Shown: positions 16,027 to 25,300 of the stretch, one piece after another
Position numbering within the stretch: the stretch's first letter is position 1
Layout: every line of letters begins with the position of its first letter
Origin: Pseudoxanthomonas sp. PXM03
GTDB taxonomy: Bacteria; Pseudomonadota; Gammaproteobacteria; Xanthomonadales; Xanthomonadaceae
Direction: 5' to 3'
NCBI RefSeq assembly: GCF_014852005.1
Contig: NZ_JACVAU010000001.1
Location: forward strand, 828,001-892,000
Length of the DNA: 64,000 nt
Program-made: the position numbers and the translations under genes
The notes under the pieces: generated by a model
Told to the model about the DNA's origin: nothing
The model's database searches: none
What the model saw: the letters and a program-made list of their open reading frames with translations, nothing else

Positions 16027-16722
16027 TCAGGGCGCCAGGCGCGGCGTCAGCACCTGCTGGGTGACCGCCACGAAGTGGCAGACGCTGCCCGCGATGACGA
16101 AAAGATGCCAGATGGCATGCGAATAGCGGATCGATTCGCGGTGATAGAAGAAGGTGCCCAAGGTATAGAACAGGCCGCCAGCCAGCATCCATCCCAGCGT
16201 CCATGGGTCGACGGAGGTCAGCAGCGGCTTGACCGCCACGACCACCAGCCATCCCATCGCGATGTAGATGATCGTGGAGAGCAGCTTGAAGCGGCCGGTA
16301 TAGAAGAGCTTGAAGATCACCCCGGCGAGGGCGAGCGTCCAGATGGCCGTGAACAGTCCCCAACCCCATGGGCCGCGCAACCCGATCAGGGTGAACGGGG
16401 TGTAGGTGCCTGCGATGAGCAGGTAGATTGCGCAGTGGTCGAAGACCTTCAGCCGTCCCTTCGCCACCGGGTGCTGGATGGCGTGATACAGCGTGGAGGC
16501 CGTGTAGAGCAGGAGCAGCGTCACGCCGAACACGATGGAGGCACCCAGCTGCCAGCCGTCGCCGTGGATGGCCGCCAGCGTGATCAGCACTGCGCCGCCC
16601 GCAAGTGCGGCGACGGCACCCAGTCCGTGCGTCAGGGCGCTCGCGATCTCGTCGCGGATATCGATCAGGTGATCCGCCCGCTTGCTGGCGCGCAGGGTCT
16701 CGAGAGGGGAGGAATCCGACAT
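16027..16722 (-). CDS. Hemolysin III family (PAQR-like) membrane protein
   Basis: A 231-residue protein with seven predicted membrane helices and the conserved PAQR/HlyIII metal-site residues: RDEIASALTHG near residue 25, STLYHA, FDHCAIYLLIAGTYTPF and SHAIWHLFV near the C terminus. The histidines form a hydrolase-like zinc site. In E. coli the homologue TrhA affects membrane energetics and fluidity; toxicity in the old name is not implied. Divergently placed from nothing; downstream of prfC on the same strand but separated by a hairpin. Confidence 0.9.
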   Translation of the reverse strand: MSDSSPLETLRASKRADHLIDIRDEIASALTHGLGAVAALAGGAVLITLAAIHGDGWQLGASIVFGVTLLLLYTASTLYHAIQHPVAKGRLKVFDHCAIYLLIAGTYTPFTLIGLRGPWGWGLFTAIWTLALAGVIFKLFYTGRFKLLSTIIYIAMGWLVVVAVKPLLTSVDPWTLGWMLAGGLFYTLGTFFYHRESIRYSHAIWHLFVIAGSVCHFVAVTQQVLTPRLAP

Positions 16723-16787
16723 GCGGCAACGTTACCGCAATGCAGCACCTGATGCATGGGTAGGGCGCTCATGGTCGGTGGATGAAG

Positions 16788-16811
16788 GGGCTCCAGTTTG
16801 GCCTGGAGCCC
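16788..16811 (-). terminator. Candidate terminator after prfC
   Basis: Perfect 9-base stem GGGCTCCAG / CTGGAGCCC with a six-base loop, 35 bases past the prfC stop. It lacks a clear U run. Confidence 0.5.
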
Positions 16812-16845
16812 TCAACGGCATGCCGCACCGGCTTCCCGCCGCTGG

Positions 16846-18462
<1,617 letters not shown>

Positions 18463-18546
18463 GGGGCGGGCGCCCGGACGGGCGCAGAGGAAGCGGGGAG
18501 GGGCGCGATTATAGCGGGGCGCGGGGAATGGATCGTCGGCGCCGGC

Positions 18547-19473
18547 TCAACGGCTGGCCGGGAACTGCAGTCGTCCCAGGGGGCCGAACATGCGGAACGG
18601 CACCGATTCCAGCCGCATGCCGCGGTTGGCCTGCACCACGAAATGCAGGTGCGGTGCGGTGGAGAATCCCGTATTGCCCGACAGTCCGATGTACTGGCCC
18701 TTGCGCACGTACTGGCCCACGCGCACCTGTGCGCCCTCCGCCTTGAGGTGTGCGTACAGCGCCATGCTGCCGTCGGAATGCAGGATACGGATGAAATTGG
18801 CGCGCCCGCCGTACTTCTCGCGGTTCAGCCCTGCCTTGTCGAAATCCGATTCCACCTGCATCACCAGCCCTTCGCGGGCCGCCACGATCCGGGTGCCCTC
18901 GGGAACGGCAAAATCGACCGCGTGCAGGTTCTGCGCGTCGCTGTGGCTGAACCGGCCACCGGGCCCCTGGTCCACGCGCACGCGTCCGTAGTCGAACGGC
19001 AGGCGGTACTCGTAGTCCTGCGGGCGGCTGTCCGGATCGCCGGGCATGCCGTCGAGGGTCAGTTCGAAGTCGCCGCCCCGCAGCGGGTCCGTCACCCCGA
19101 TGTCGGCCACCAGCACGCTGCTGCGCGCCGGGACCACGGCGCGCGCGGGCAAGGCCGGCACGCTGCGTACGTCGCGCTGGCGACGGAAGCCGAGCTGCAC
19201 TTCCACCGGCCCATGCATCAGGTTGTCGGCCCAGGCCTGGTAGCGCAGGCCCTGCTTCTCCAATCGCAGGCGCACCAGCGCACTGGGCGGATTCCGGAAC
19301 CGCATGACGTCCAGGCTGCTGTCCGCCAACTGGTCGGGCGGCGGGGGCTGGTCGCCGTACTGCGTGTAGCCCTGCTTGTCCTTCCAGCGGTACAGACGGG
19401 CCGCGTGGACGTCGCCGATGCTGGCAACCAGCACGGCGATGCCGCAGGCCAGGGCCAGTACGCGTGCGCTCAC
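18547..19473 (-). CDS. M23 family metallopeptidase with N-terminal DUF4124
   Basis: A 308-residue exported protein. The GTG start (19471-19473) overlaps the upstream stop as GTGA and gives a clean signal peptide (VSARVLALACGIAVLVAS...HA-ARLYRW). Residues about 25-45 (LYRWKDKQGYTQYGDQPPP) are a DUF4124 motif. The C-terminal LytM/M23 domain carries the zinc ligands NLHAVDFAVPEGT and APHLHFVV (HxH), with all residues needed for an active endopeptidase. It therefore probably cleaves peptidoglycan cross-links in the periplasm. Co-transcribed with the propeller lipoprotein. Confidence 0.9.
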   Translation of the reverse strand: MSARVLALACGIAVLVASIGDVHAARLYRWKDKQGYTQYGDQPPPPDQLADSSLDVMRFRNPPSALVRLRLEKQGLRYQAWADNLMHGPVEVQLGFRRQRDVRSVPALPARAVVPARSSVLVADIGVTDPLRGGDFELTLDGMPGDPDSRPQDYEYRLPFDYGRVRVDQGPGGRFSHSDAQNLHAVDFAVPEGTRIVAAREGLVMQVESDFDKAGLNREKYGGRANFIRILHSDGSMALYAHLKAEGAQVRVGQYVRKGQYIGLSGNTGFSTAPHLHFVVQANRGMRLESVPFRMFGPLGRLQFPASR

Positions 19474-20561
19474 CGTGGGCAATCGCCCTGGAGGTCGAGT
19501 GCGCGGGCGATATCGCGCAGGTCGAAGGCGGCCAGCGATACGTCGTTGTGGAGCGCGAACAGCGCACCGGCCGGGAAACGCCTGGTCGGCATCGCGTAGA
19601 CCGTCTCGCCGTCGGTGTTGGCCGTCACCTGCCCGGAAAACACGCCGCGGGGTGCCAGCGTGGTGCGGTCGAACACGCGGAAGCGGGTCGGGGTCAGCTG
19701 GTCCACTGCCACCCAGTACCCGTCCTCGGCGCTGCATGCCCACAGCGCGATGCCTTCGGCATCGGCGTCGAACACCGGCAGACTGTGGCCGTTGTAGTGC
19801 CCGGACAGGGTGTAGTCGCGCAGCGTGGAGCCCACGCGGCGGTCCTCTTCGGCCACCAGCAGGCGCTGGTGCACCGGATCGCCGGCGATCGACTCCACCA
19901 TGCGCAGTGCACCCGCCGCACCGGTGTCGCCGAACTCGCCCACCAGGCTGGCCTCCAGCTTGCCACCGTCTTCCACGCGTACCTGGAACCGCTTCACGCG
20001 CCCGGACAGTGCTTCCATCGGGGGCAGCTTCATGGTGCGGAAATCGGCCATGAAGCTGTCGGTGACGAACAATTCCAGTTCGCCCGGCGCGGTTTCGTGC
20101 ACCCACAGACCGTACGGCGCGCGCAGCGCGTCAGCCCCGAACGCGCCCAGCGGCGCGAACTCCGGCAGCCGGAACGCCTGCACCCGGTGGTTGTCGCGTT
20201 CGGCCACGAACAGCAGGTCGCCGAACACCGCGATGCCGTTGGGGCGGTTGAACTGGCCCACTGCACTGCCGGACGTACCGACCGTGCGCAGGCGCTGGCC
20301 GGTGTCCGCGTCGTAGATGGCGAGGTGGTGGGTGGCCTTGGCCGTGGCGATCAGCCAGACCTGGCCGTCCTCCGCGGGCCATGCCACCAGCGAATCGAGT
20401 TCGTCGCCGGCGACCGGGTCGGAGACCCAGGCTTCCGCAATGGTGGCGTCGGCTGCGGTCCTGGGCGGAGGCGCGGGCGGGGTGGAGGTGTGCAGGGGGG
20501 CGGTGGAGCAGGCGGCCAGCAGCGCCGCGCAGAGACCGCCCAGGAGGCAATTCCGGGTCAT
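19470..20561 (-). CDS. Beta-propeller lipoprotein, phytase/NHL-like
   Basis: A 363-residue protein with a lipoprotein signal (MTRNCLLGGLCAALLAACS, lipidation at about Cys18), then a Pro/Thr linker and a propeller. Blade-like repeats include SLVAWPAEDGQVWLIATAK, LAIYDADTGQRLRTVG, GQFNRPNGIAVFGDLLFVAERDN and LFVTDSF. It resembles beta-propeller phytases and esterase-like propellers, but I cannot confirm the calcium/phosphate-binding residues, so phytase activity is only a possibility. It is the first gene of a pair with the M23 peptidase (4-nt overlap). Confidence 0.72.
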   Translation of the reverse strand: MTRNCLLGGLCAALLAACSTAPLHTSTPPAPPPRTAADATIAEAWVSDPVAGDELDSLVAWPAEDGQVWLIATAKATHHLAIYDADTGQRLRTVGTSGSAVGQFNRPNGIAVFGDLLFVAERDNHRVQAFRLPEFAPLGAFGADALRAPYGLWVHETAPGELELFVTDSFMADFRTMKLPPMEALSGRVKRFQVRVEDGGKLEASLVGEFGDTGAAGALRMVESIAGDPVHQRLLVAEEDRRVGSTLRDYTLSGHYNGHSLPVFDADAEGIALWACSAEDGYWVAVDQLTPTRFRVFDRTTLAPRGVFSGQVTANTDGETVYAMPTRRFPAGALFALHNDVSLAAFDLRDIARALDLQGDCPR

Positions 20562-20641
20562 GTTGTGAATTATGCGTTATCGCTGTGGCGGCCGGCAGGG
20601 AGACCGGCGTCAAATTTCATCGCTTCATCCGAATAAAGCGA

Positions 20642-20670
20642 TTGACACAGGCGGAAACCGGCGGCAGAGT
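20642..20670 (+). promoter_or_regulatory. Promoter of the SAM-riboswitch methionine operon
   Basis: Perfect -35 TTGACA at 20642-20647, then a 17-base spacer and a weak -10 CAGAGT at 20665-20670. The predicted transcription start, near 20677, coincides with the 5' strand of the riboswitch P1 stem. Confidence 0.5.
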
Positions 20671-20676
20671 AGCCTC

Positions 20677-20789
20677 ACCATCGAGACCGGCAGAGGGACA
20701 GGCCCGAAGAAGCCGGGGCAGCCAGCGACGCGCAAGCGCCGTGTAGGTGCCAAATCCTGCGGGGACCTCAGCGTCTGCCGGAAGATGGT
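20677..20789 (+). promoter_or_regulatory. SAM-I (S-box) riboswitch
   Basis: The region carries the conserved SAM-I core: AGAGGGACAGGCCC, then GAAGAAGCCGGGGCAGCC, a variable P3 hairpin (GCGACGCGCAAGCGC), GGTGCCAAATCCTGC, and closing GGAAGATGG. P1 is formed by ACCATC (20677-20682) with GATGGT (20784-20789); CCGGCAGA and TCTGCCGG could extend pairing. The length of 113 nt is typical. It lies 93 bases before a metX-like gene followed by metB and hom, the expected targets. Binding of S-adenosylmethionine should switch off the operon. Confidence 0.93.
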
Positions 20790-20817
20790 TCGTACCGTGT
20801 CCTCAGCACGGCGAACG

Positions 20818-20861
20818 CGAGCTCCGCGAAGCTCGGTGGTGCAGTCCCGTCCCGCAAGGGA
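20818..20861 (+). promoter_or_regulatory. Putative expression platform of the SAM riboswitch
   Basis: Two small hairpins follow the aptamer: CGAGCT/AGCTCG (20818-20835) and TCCC-GCAA-GGGA (20850-20861), the latter with a GNRA tetraloop. No U tract is present, so control is more likely at translation initiation than by transcription termination (inference). Confidence 0.4.
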
Positions 20862-20882
20862 TCACGCCCACCGGATGCCGCC

Positions 20883-21929
20883 ATGAGTTTCGTCAGTCCT
20901 TCGCTCCATCGCCTTGCCGAGCCTTCGCCGCTTGAGGGCCTCCCGCTGTCTTCCACGCAGGACGACGCACCCCGCGCCCTGCGCGGCGAAGTGGTGGTGG
21001 AATTGGCCATGCGCCATGCCGGCACGCGTGCGGTGACGCTGCGCTACGAGCTGCAGGGGCCGGTGGGCGCACCGGTCGTCTTCATCGCCGGCGGCATCTC
21101 CGCGCATCGTCACCTGACCTCCAGCCACGTATTCCCCGAAAGCGGCTGGTTGAACGACCTGGTCGGCGCCGGCCGCGCGCTGGATCCGGCGCAGCGGCAA
21201 CTGCTCGCATTCGACTTCGTCGGCGCCGACGGCCGCCTCGATGCCCCGATCGATTCCGCCGACCAGGCCGATGCCATCGCCAAGCTGCTGGGCGCACTGG
21301 GCATCGCGCGTCTGGAGGCCTTCGTCGGTTATTCGTACGGCGCGCTGGTCGGCCTGCAGTTCGCCGCCCGCCATCCGGACCGTTTGAAGAAGCTGGTCGC
21401 CGTCAGCGGTGCCCATCGCGCGCATCCGTATGCGGCCGCCTGGCGCGCCTTGCAGCGCCGCGCGGTGACGCTGGGCCAGCTGCAATGCGCGGACGCCCAG
21501 GGCCTGTCGCTGGCTCGCCAGTTCGCCATGCTCAGCTACCGCACGCCGGAGGAATTCGGCGAGCGCTTCGACAGCGCGCCCGAGATCGTCAACGGCCGCG
21601 TGCGCGTGGCCGCCGAGGACTACCTGGATGCCGCCGGCGCGCAGTACGTCGCGCGCACGCCGGTGACCGCGTACGTGCGCCTGTCCGAATCCATCGACCT
21701 GCACCGCGTCGATCCCGCCGACGTCCGTGTTCCCACGCTGGTGGTCGCGGTGGAAGGCGACCGCCTGGTGCCGCTGTCCGATTCCGTGGCGCTGGTGGAA
21801 GGCCTCGGCACGCTGGGCCAGCTGCGCGTGCTGCGCTCGCCCTACGGCCACGACGCCTTCCTGAAAGAAACCGATCGCATCGATTCCATCCTCACCTCGG
21901 CCCTGCGCGCCGCCGGAGACCTCGCATGA
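20883..21929 (+). CDS. metX: MetX-like homoserine acyltransferase (alpha/beta hydrolase fold)
   Basis: A 348-residue protein of the MetX superfamily. The catalytic triad is readable: Ser151 in VGYSYGALVG, Asp293 in EGDRLVP, and His323 in SPYGHDAFLKE; the last motif is typical of homoserine acyltransferases. It would activate homoserine with an acyl group (succinyl or acetyl) as the first committed step of methionine synthesis. The position behind a SAM riboswitch and before metB and hom supports this strongly. It is shorter than the usual 370-400 residues and its N terminus differs. Whether it uses acetyl- or succinyl-CoA cannot be told. ATGA overlap with metB. Confidence 0.82.
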   Translation: MSFVSPSLHRLAEPSPLEGLPLSSTQDDAPRALRGEVVVELAMRHAGTRAVTLRYELQGPVGAPVVFIAGGISAHRHLTSSHVFPESGWLNDLVGAGRALDPAQRQLLAFDFVGADGRLDAPIDSADQADAIAKLLGALGIARLEAFVGYSYGALVGLQFAARHPDRLKKLVAVSGAHRAHPYAAAWRALQRRAVTLGQLQCADAQGLSLARQFAMLSYRTPEEFGERFDSAPEIVNGRVRVAAEDYLDAAGAQYVARTPVTAYVRLSESIDLHRVDPADVRVPTLVVAVEGDRLVPLSDSVALVEGLGTLGQLRVLRSPYGHDAFLKETDRIDSILTSALRAAGDLA

Positions 21930-23149
21930 GCAGCTTCATCCCCACCGACGCCGACACCGCCTGTCGTCCCGCCACCGCCGCCGTGCGCGCCGGCATCGAC
22001 CGCGATACCGCCTACGGCGCCGTCACGCCGCCCATCGTGCTGTCGTCCAACTTCAGCTTCGCCGGCTTCGCGCAGAAGCGCGAGTACGACTACACCCGCA
22101 GCGGCAATCCCACGCGTGATTTGCTGGCCGAGGCGCTGGCCGAACTGGAAGGCGGTGCGGGCGCGGTCATCACCGCCACCGGCATGGGCGCCATCACGCT
22201 GGTGCTGAATGCACTGCTGGAGCCGGGCGACCGCCTCGTCGTGCCGCACGACGCGTACGGCGGCAGCTGGCGCCTGTTCAACGCGCTGGCGAAGAAGGGC
22301 CACTTCGAGCTGATCACCGCCGACCTGACCGATCCGCGCTCGCTGGCCGATGCGCTGGCGCAGTCGCCGAAGCTGGTGCTGATCGAAACCCCGTCCAACC
22401 CGCTGCTGCGCATCACCGACCTGCGTTTCGTCATCGACGCCGCGCACAAGGCCGGCGCGCGCACGGTGGTGGACAACACCTTCCTGTCGCCGGCGCTGCA
22501 GACACCGATCGCGTTCGGCGCCGATGTCGTGCTGCATTCCACCACCAAGTACATCAACGGCCACAGCGACGTGGTCGGTGGCGCGGTGGTGGCGCGCGAT
22601 GCCGAGACCCACCAGCAACTGGTGTGGTGGGCGAATGCGCTGGGCCTGACCGGCTCGCCGTTCGACAGCTTCCTGACCCTGCGTGGCCTGCGCACGCTGG
22701 ATGCCCGACTGCGCGTTCACCAGGAGAATGCCGATGCCATCGCCGCCCTGCTGGATGGGCATCCGGTGGTGTCGAAGGTGTACTTCCCGGGCTTGGCGGC
22801 GCATCCGGGGCATGCGGTCGCCGCGCGGCAGCAGAAGGGTTTCGGCGCCATGCTGAGTGTCGAGCTCAAGGGCGGCGAAGAAGCCGTGCGCGCGTTCGTC
22901 GAAGGCCTGCGCTACTTCACGCTGGCCGAATCGCTGGGCGGCGTGGAAAGCCTGGTCGCGCACCCGGCAACGATGACGCACGCGGCGATGACGCCGGAAG
23001 CGCGCGCCAAGGCAGGCATCTCCGACGGCCTGCTGCGCCTGTCGGTGGGCATCGAATCCACCGACGACCTGCTGGCCGACATCGGTGGCGCCCTGGCACG
23101 CGCGGAAGCCGTGGTGGCCGATTCCAAACGCAGGCTCGCCGACGCATGA
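21926..23149 (+). CDS. metB: Cystathionine gamma-synthase / O-acylhomoserine lyase
   Basis: A 407-residue PLP enzyme of the Cys/Met metabolism family. Motifs are YDYTRSGNPTRD at 54-65, TATGMGAITL at 83-92, VVDNTFLSP at 181-189 and the PLP-binding Lys208 in HSTTKYINGHSDVVGG. It condenses acylhomoserine with cysteine (or sulfide) to give cystathionine (or homocysteine). The start was set at the ATGA overlap with the metX-like gene. It overlaps hom by four bases at its end, so the three genes form one translationally coupled operon under the SAM riboswitch. Sulfur donor preference is not resolvable. Confidence 0.93.
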   Translation: MSSFIPTDADTACRPATAAVRAGIDRDTAYGAVTPPIVLSSNFSFAGFAQKREYDYTRSGNPTRDLLAEALAELEGGAGAVITATGMGAITLVLNALLEPGDRLVVPHDAYGGSWRLFNALAKKGHFELITADLTDPRSLADALAQSPKLVLIETPSNPLLRITDLRFVIDAAHKAGARTVVDNTFLSPALQTPIAFGADVVLHSTTKYINGHSDVVGGAVVARDAETHQQLVWWANALGLTGSPFDSFLTLRGLRTLDARLRVHQENADAIAALLDGHPVVSKVYFPGLAAHPGHAVAARQQKGFGAMLSVELKGGEEAVRAFVEGLRYFTLAESLGGVESLVAHPATMTHAAMTPEARAKAGISDGLLRLSVGIESTDDLLADIGGALARAEAVVADSKRRLADA

Positions 23150-24222
23150 GCACCGTCGTCCGGCTGGCGACCGCGCCGCGTGCCGCACCGAAACTGGCGC
23201 TGCTGGGCACGGGCGTGGTGGGCAGTGCGTTCGTCGCGCGCTACCAGCGCCTGCAGGAGCGCGCGTTGCATGTGCCGACGCTGGCGTGGTTGGCCAATTC
23301 ACGCGCTCTGCAGCCTTGCGACGTGTCCGTGCGACAGGCACTGGACGATGCCAACCAGGCCGTCGCCCGCGCTGACGACCTGCCACCGTGGGCGGAGGGC
23401 GAAGCTCTGCGTGCCGGCGACATCGTGGTGGATGCCACGGCAAGCGAGACCGTGGCGGACTGGCATGCGGAATGGCTGTCGCGGGGCGTGCATGTGGTGA
23501 CGGCCAACAAGCTGGGAAGCGGCAGCTCGCTACCGCGCGCACAGGCCATCGCGCGTGCAAGAGCGGATTCCGGCGCGCAGTACGGCGATGCCGCCACCGT
23601 CGGCGCGGGACTGCCGCTGCTGCGCAGCCTGCGCGCGCTGGTGGCTGGCGGCGACCGCATCCATCGCGTCGAAGGCGTGCTGTCCGGTTCGCTGGCGTGG
23701 CTGTTCAACCAGTACGACGGCATGCGCGCGTTCTCCGGCTTCGTCCGCCAGGCGCGACAGGCCGGTTTCACCGAGCCCGACCCGCGCCTGGATCTGTCCG
23801 GCGAAGACGTGCGCCGCAAGCTGCTGATCCTGGCGCGTGCGGCGGGCTTCCCGTTGCAGGCCGAAGACGTTCGCGTGGATTCGCTGGTGCCGGCAGAGCT
23901 CGCGGCGTTGCCGCTGGCGGAACTGGATGGTGCGCTCGTCCAACTGGATGCGCCGCTGGCGACGCGTTTCAAGGACGCCTACCGGAATGGCGCACGCCTG
24001 CGTTTCCTCGGTCGCTTCGATGCCGAACGCGCCAGCGTCGGGCTGCAGGCACTGCCGGTCGATCATCCTCTGTGCGGCGGTGGCGGCACCGACAATCGCG
24101 TGGCGATCTACAGCGATCGTTATCCCGAACAGCCGCTGGTGGTGCAGGGCCCGGGCGCCGGTGCGGACGTCACCGCAGCGGCGTTGCTGGACGACGTGCT
24201 GGCGATCTCGCAGGCGGCGTAG
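23146..24222 (+). CDS. hom: Homoserine dehydrogenase
   Basis: A 358-residue monofunctional enzyme reducing aspartate semialdehyde to homoserine. The Rossmann motif LALLGTGVVGSAFVARYQ starts at residue 17. VDATASETVADWH and VTANKLGSGSS follow in the NAD(P) domain, and the catalytic-domain signature GAGLPLLRSLR...VEGVLSGSLAWLFNQYDG is intact. There is no kinase domain and no ACT domain, so it is of the short, feedback-insensitive type. Placing hom in the SAM-riboswitch operon couples homoserine supply to methionine demand. Ends 15 bases from the convergent hydrolase gene. Confidence 0.93.
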   Translation: MSTVVRLATAPRAAPKLALLGTGVVGSAFVARYQRLQERALHVPTLAWLANSRALQPCDVSVRQALDDANQAVARADDLPPWAEGEALRAGDIVVDATASETVADWHAEWLSRGVHVVTANKLGSGSSLPRAQAIARARADSGAQYGDAATVGAGLPLLRSLRALVAGGDRIHRVEGVLSGSLAWLFNQYDGMRAFSGFVRQARQAGFTEPDPRLDLSGEDVRRKLLILARAAGFPLQAEDVRVDSLVPAELAALPLAELDGALVQLDAPLATRFKDAYRNGARLRFLGRFDAERASVGLQALPVDHPLCGGGGTDNRVAIYSDRYPEQPLVVQGPGAGADVTAAALLDDVLAISQAA

Positions 24223-24237
24223 TCCATTCCGGGCGCG

Positions 24238-25245
24238 TCACGGCGTCAGGGCGTCCAGCAACGCCGCGTTGAAGCGCGCCGGGGCTTCCACCTGCGGCGA
24301 ATGCCCCAGATCGTCGAACTCGACCAGCGTCGCGCCGGGGATCGCAGCGGCTGCCCGCTTGCCCAGCGCAGGATAGTCGCCCAGCCGTTTCGCCAGTTCG
24401 GGGGATGCCAGATCCTTTCCGATGGCGGTGCGGTCCTTCTGGCCGATGAAGAGGGTCGTCGGCACCGCGATGCGCGGGAACTCGTGGGCGACGGGCTGGT
24501 TGAACACCATGTCGGACGTCAGCGCCTGGCTCCAGGCGACGGCCGCCTTGCCTTCACCCGCGTACATGCCACCCAGCATCCGTACCCAGCGTTCGTACTC
24601 CGGCTTCCACTCACCGCCGTAGTACACCGTGCGCTGGTAATCGCGGATGCTGTCGAACGAGGTTTTCAGCTCGCGCGCGTACCAGGCATCGATGCTCCGC
24701 CACGGCACGCCGTCGGCCTTCCAGTCCTCCAGCCCGATCGGATTGACCAGCACCAGCTGCTGCGTGGCCTGCGGATACTGCAGCGCATAGCGCGTGGCCA
24801 GCATGCCGCCCATCGAATGACCCACGACCACCGCGCGCTGAATGCCGAGGTCCGCCAGCAGGGCATGCGTGTTGGCGGCCAATTGGTCGAAGGAATACTG
24901 GTAGCGCTGCGGCTTGGCCGACTTGCAGAAGCCGATCTGGTCCGGCGCTATCACGCGGTAGCCGGCTTCCGTCAATGCGGTGATCGCCGACTCCCATGTG
25001 GCGGCGCAGAAGTTCTTGCCGTGCAGCAGCACGACGGTACGGCCGTTGGGCGCTGCAGGCGCGACATCGAGATAGGCCATCTCCAGCGATTGGGCCTGTG
25101 ATGCGAATGCGAAGGTCCGCACCGGGTGCGGGTAGTCGAATCCCTCGAGCCGTGCGCCGTGGCGGGGCAGTGCCTCGGCATGTGCGGGCGGGAGGGTGGC
25201 GAGGGTCATCGCCAACGTGGCCAGCTTCCAGCGAACAGTCTTCAT
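24238..25245 (-). CDS. Secreted alpha/beta hydrolase
   Basis: A 335-residue protein with a signal peptide (MKTVRWKLATLAMTLATLPPAHA-E), hence periplasmic or secreted. The oxyanion segment LLHGKNFCAATWE and nucleophile elbow VVGHSMGGMLATRYA (Ser) are clear; the acid lies in FIGQKDRTA and the His in DDLGHSPQVEAP. The closest look is to epoxide-hydrolase or haloalkane-dehalogenase-like esterases. The substrate is unknown. The start was chosen at the ATG giving the signal peptide; sequence upstream is not coding-like. Converges with hom. Confidence 0.85.
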   Translation of the reverse strand: MKTVRWKLATLAMTLATLPPAHAEALPRHGARLEGFDYPHPVRTFAFASQAQSLEMAYLDVAPAAPNGRTVVLLHGKNFCAATWESAITALTEAGYRVIAPDQIGFCKSAKPQRYQYSFDQLAANTHALLADLGIQRAVVVGHSMGGMLATRYALQYPQATQQLVLVNPIGLEDWKADGVPWRSIDAWYARELKTSFDSIRDYQRTVYYGGEWKPEYERWVRMLGGMYAGEGKAAVAWSQALTSDMVFNQPVAHEFPRIAVPTTLFIGQKDRTAIGKDLASPELAKRLGDYPALGKRAAAAIPGATLVEFDDLGHSPQVEAPARFNAALLDALTP

Positions 25246-25300
25246 GCAACGGTCCCGCAACGTGGCGTGCCAGCGTATCGCGGATGCCCTTCGGATGACG

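Noticed and set aside
18547..20106. 519-codon version of the M23 peptidase
   Set aside because: The first 211 codons are an alternate frame of the propeller lipoprotein. The GTG at 19473 yields a proper signal peptide.
21485..21925. Extended N terminus for metB
   Set aside because: The extra 147 codons read an alternate frame of the metX-like gene and are Arg/Pro-rich. The ATGA overlap at 21926 gives the normal start.
22624..23145. Extended N terminus for hom
   Set aside because: It is an alternate frame inside metB; the ATG at 23146 gives the Rossmann motif at the usual position.
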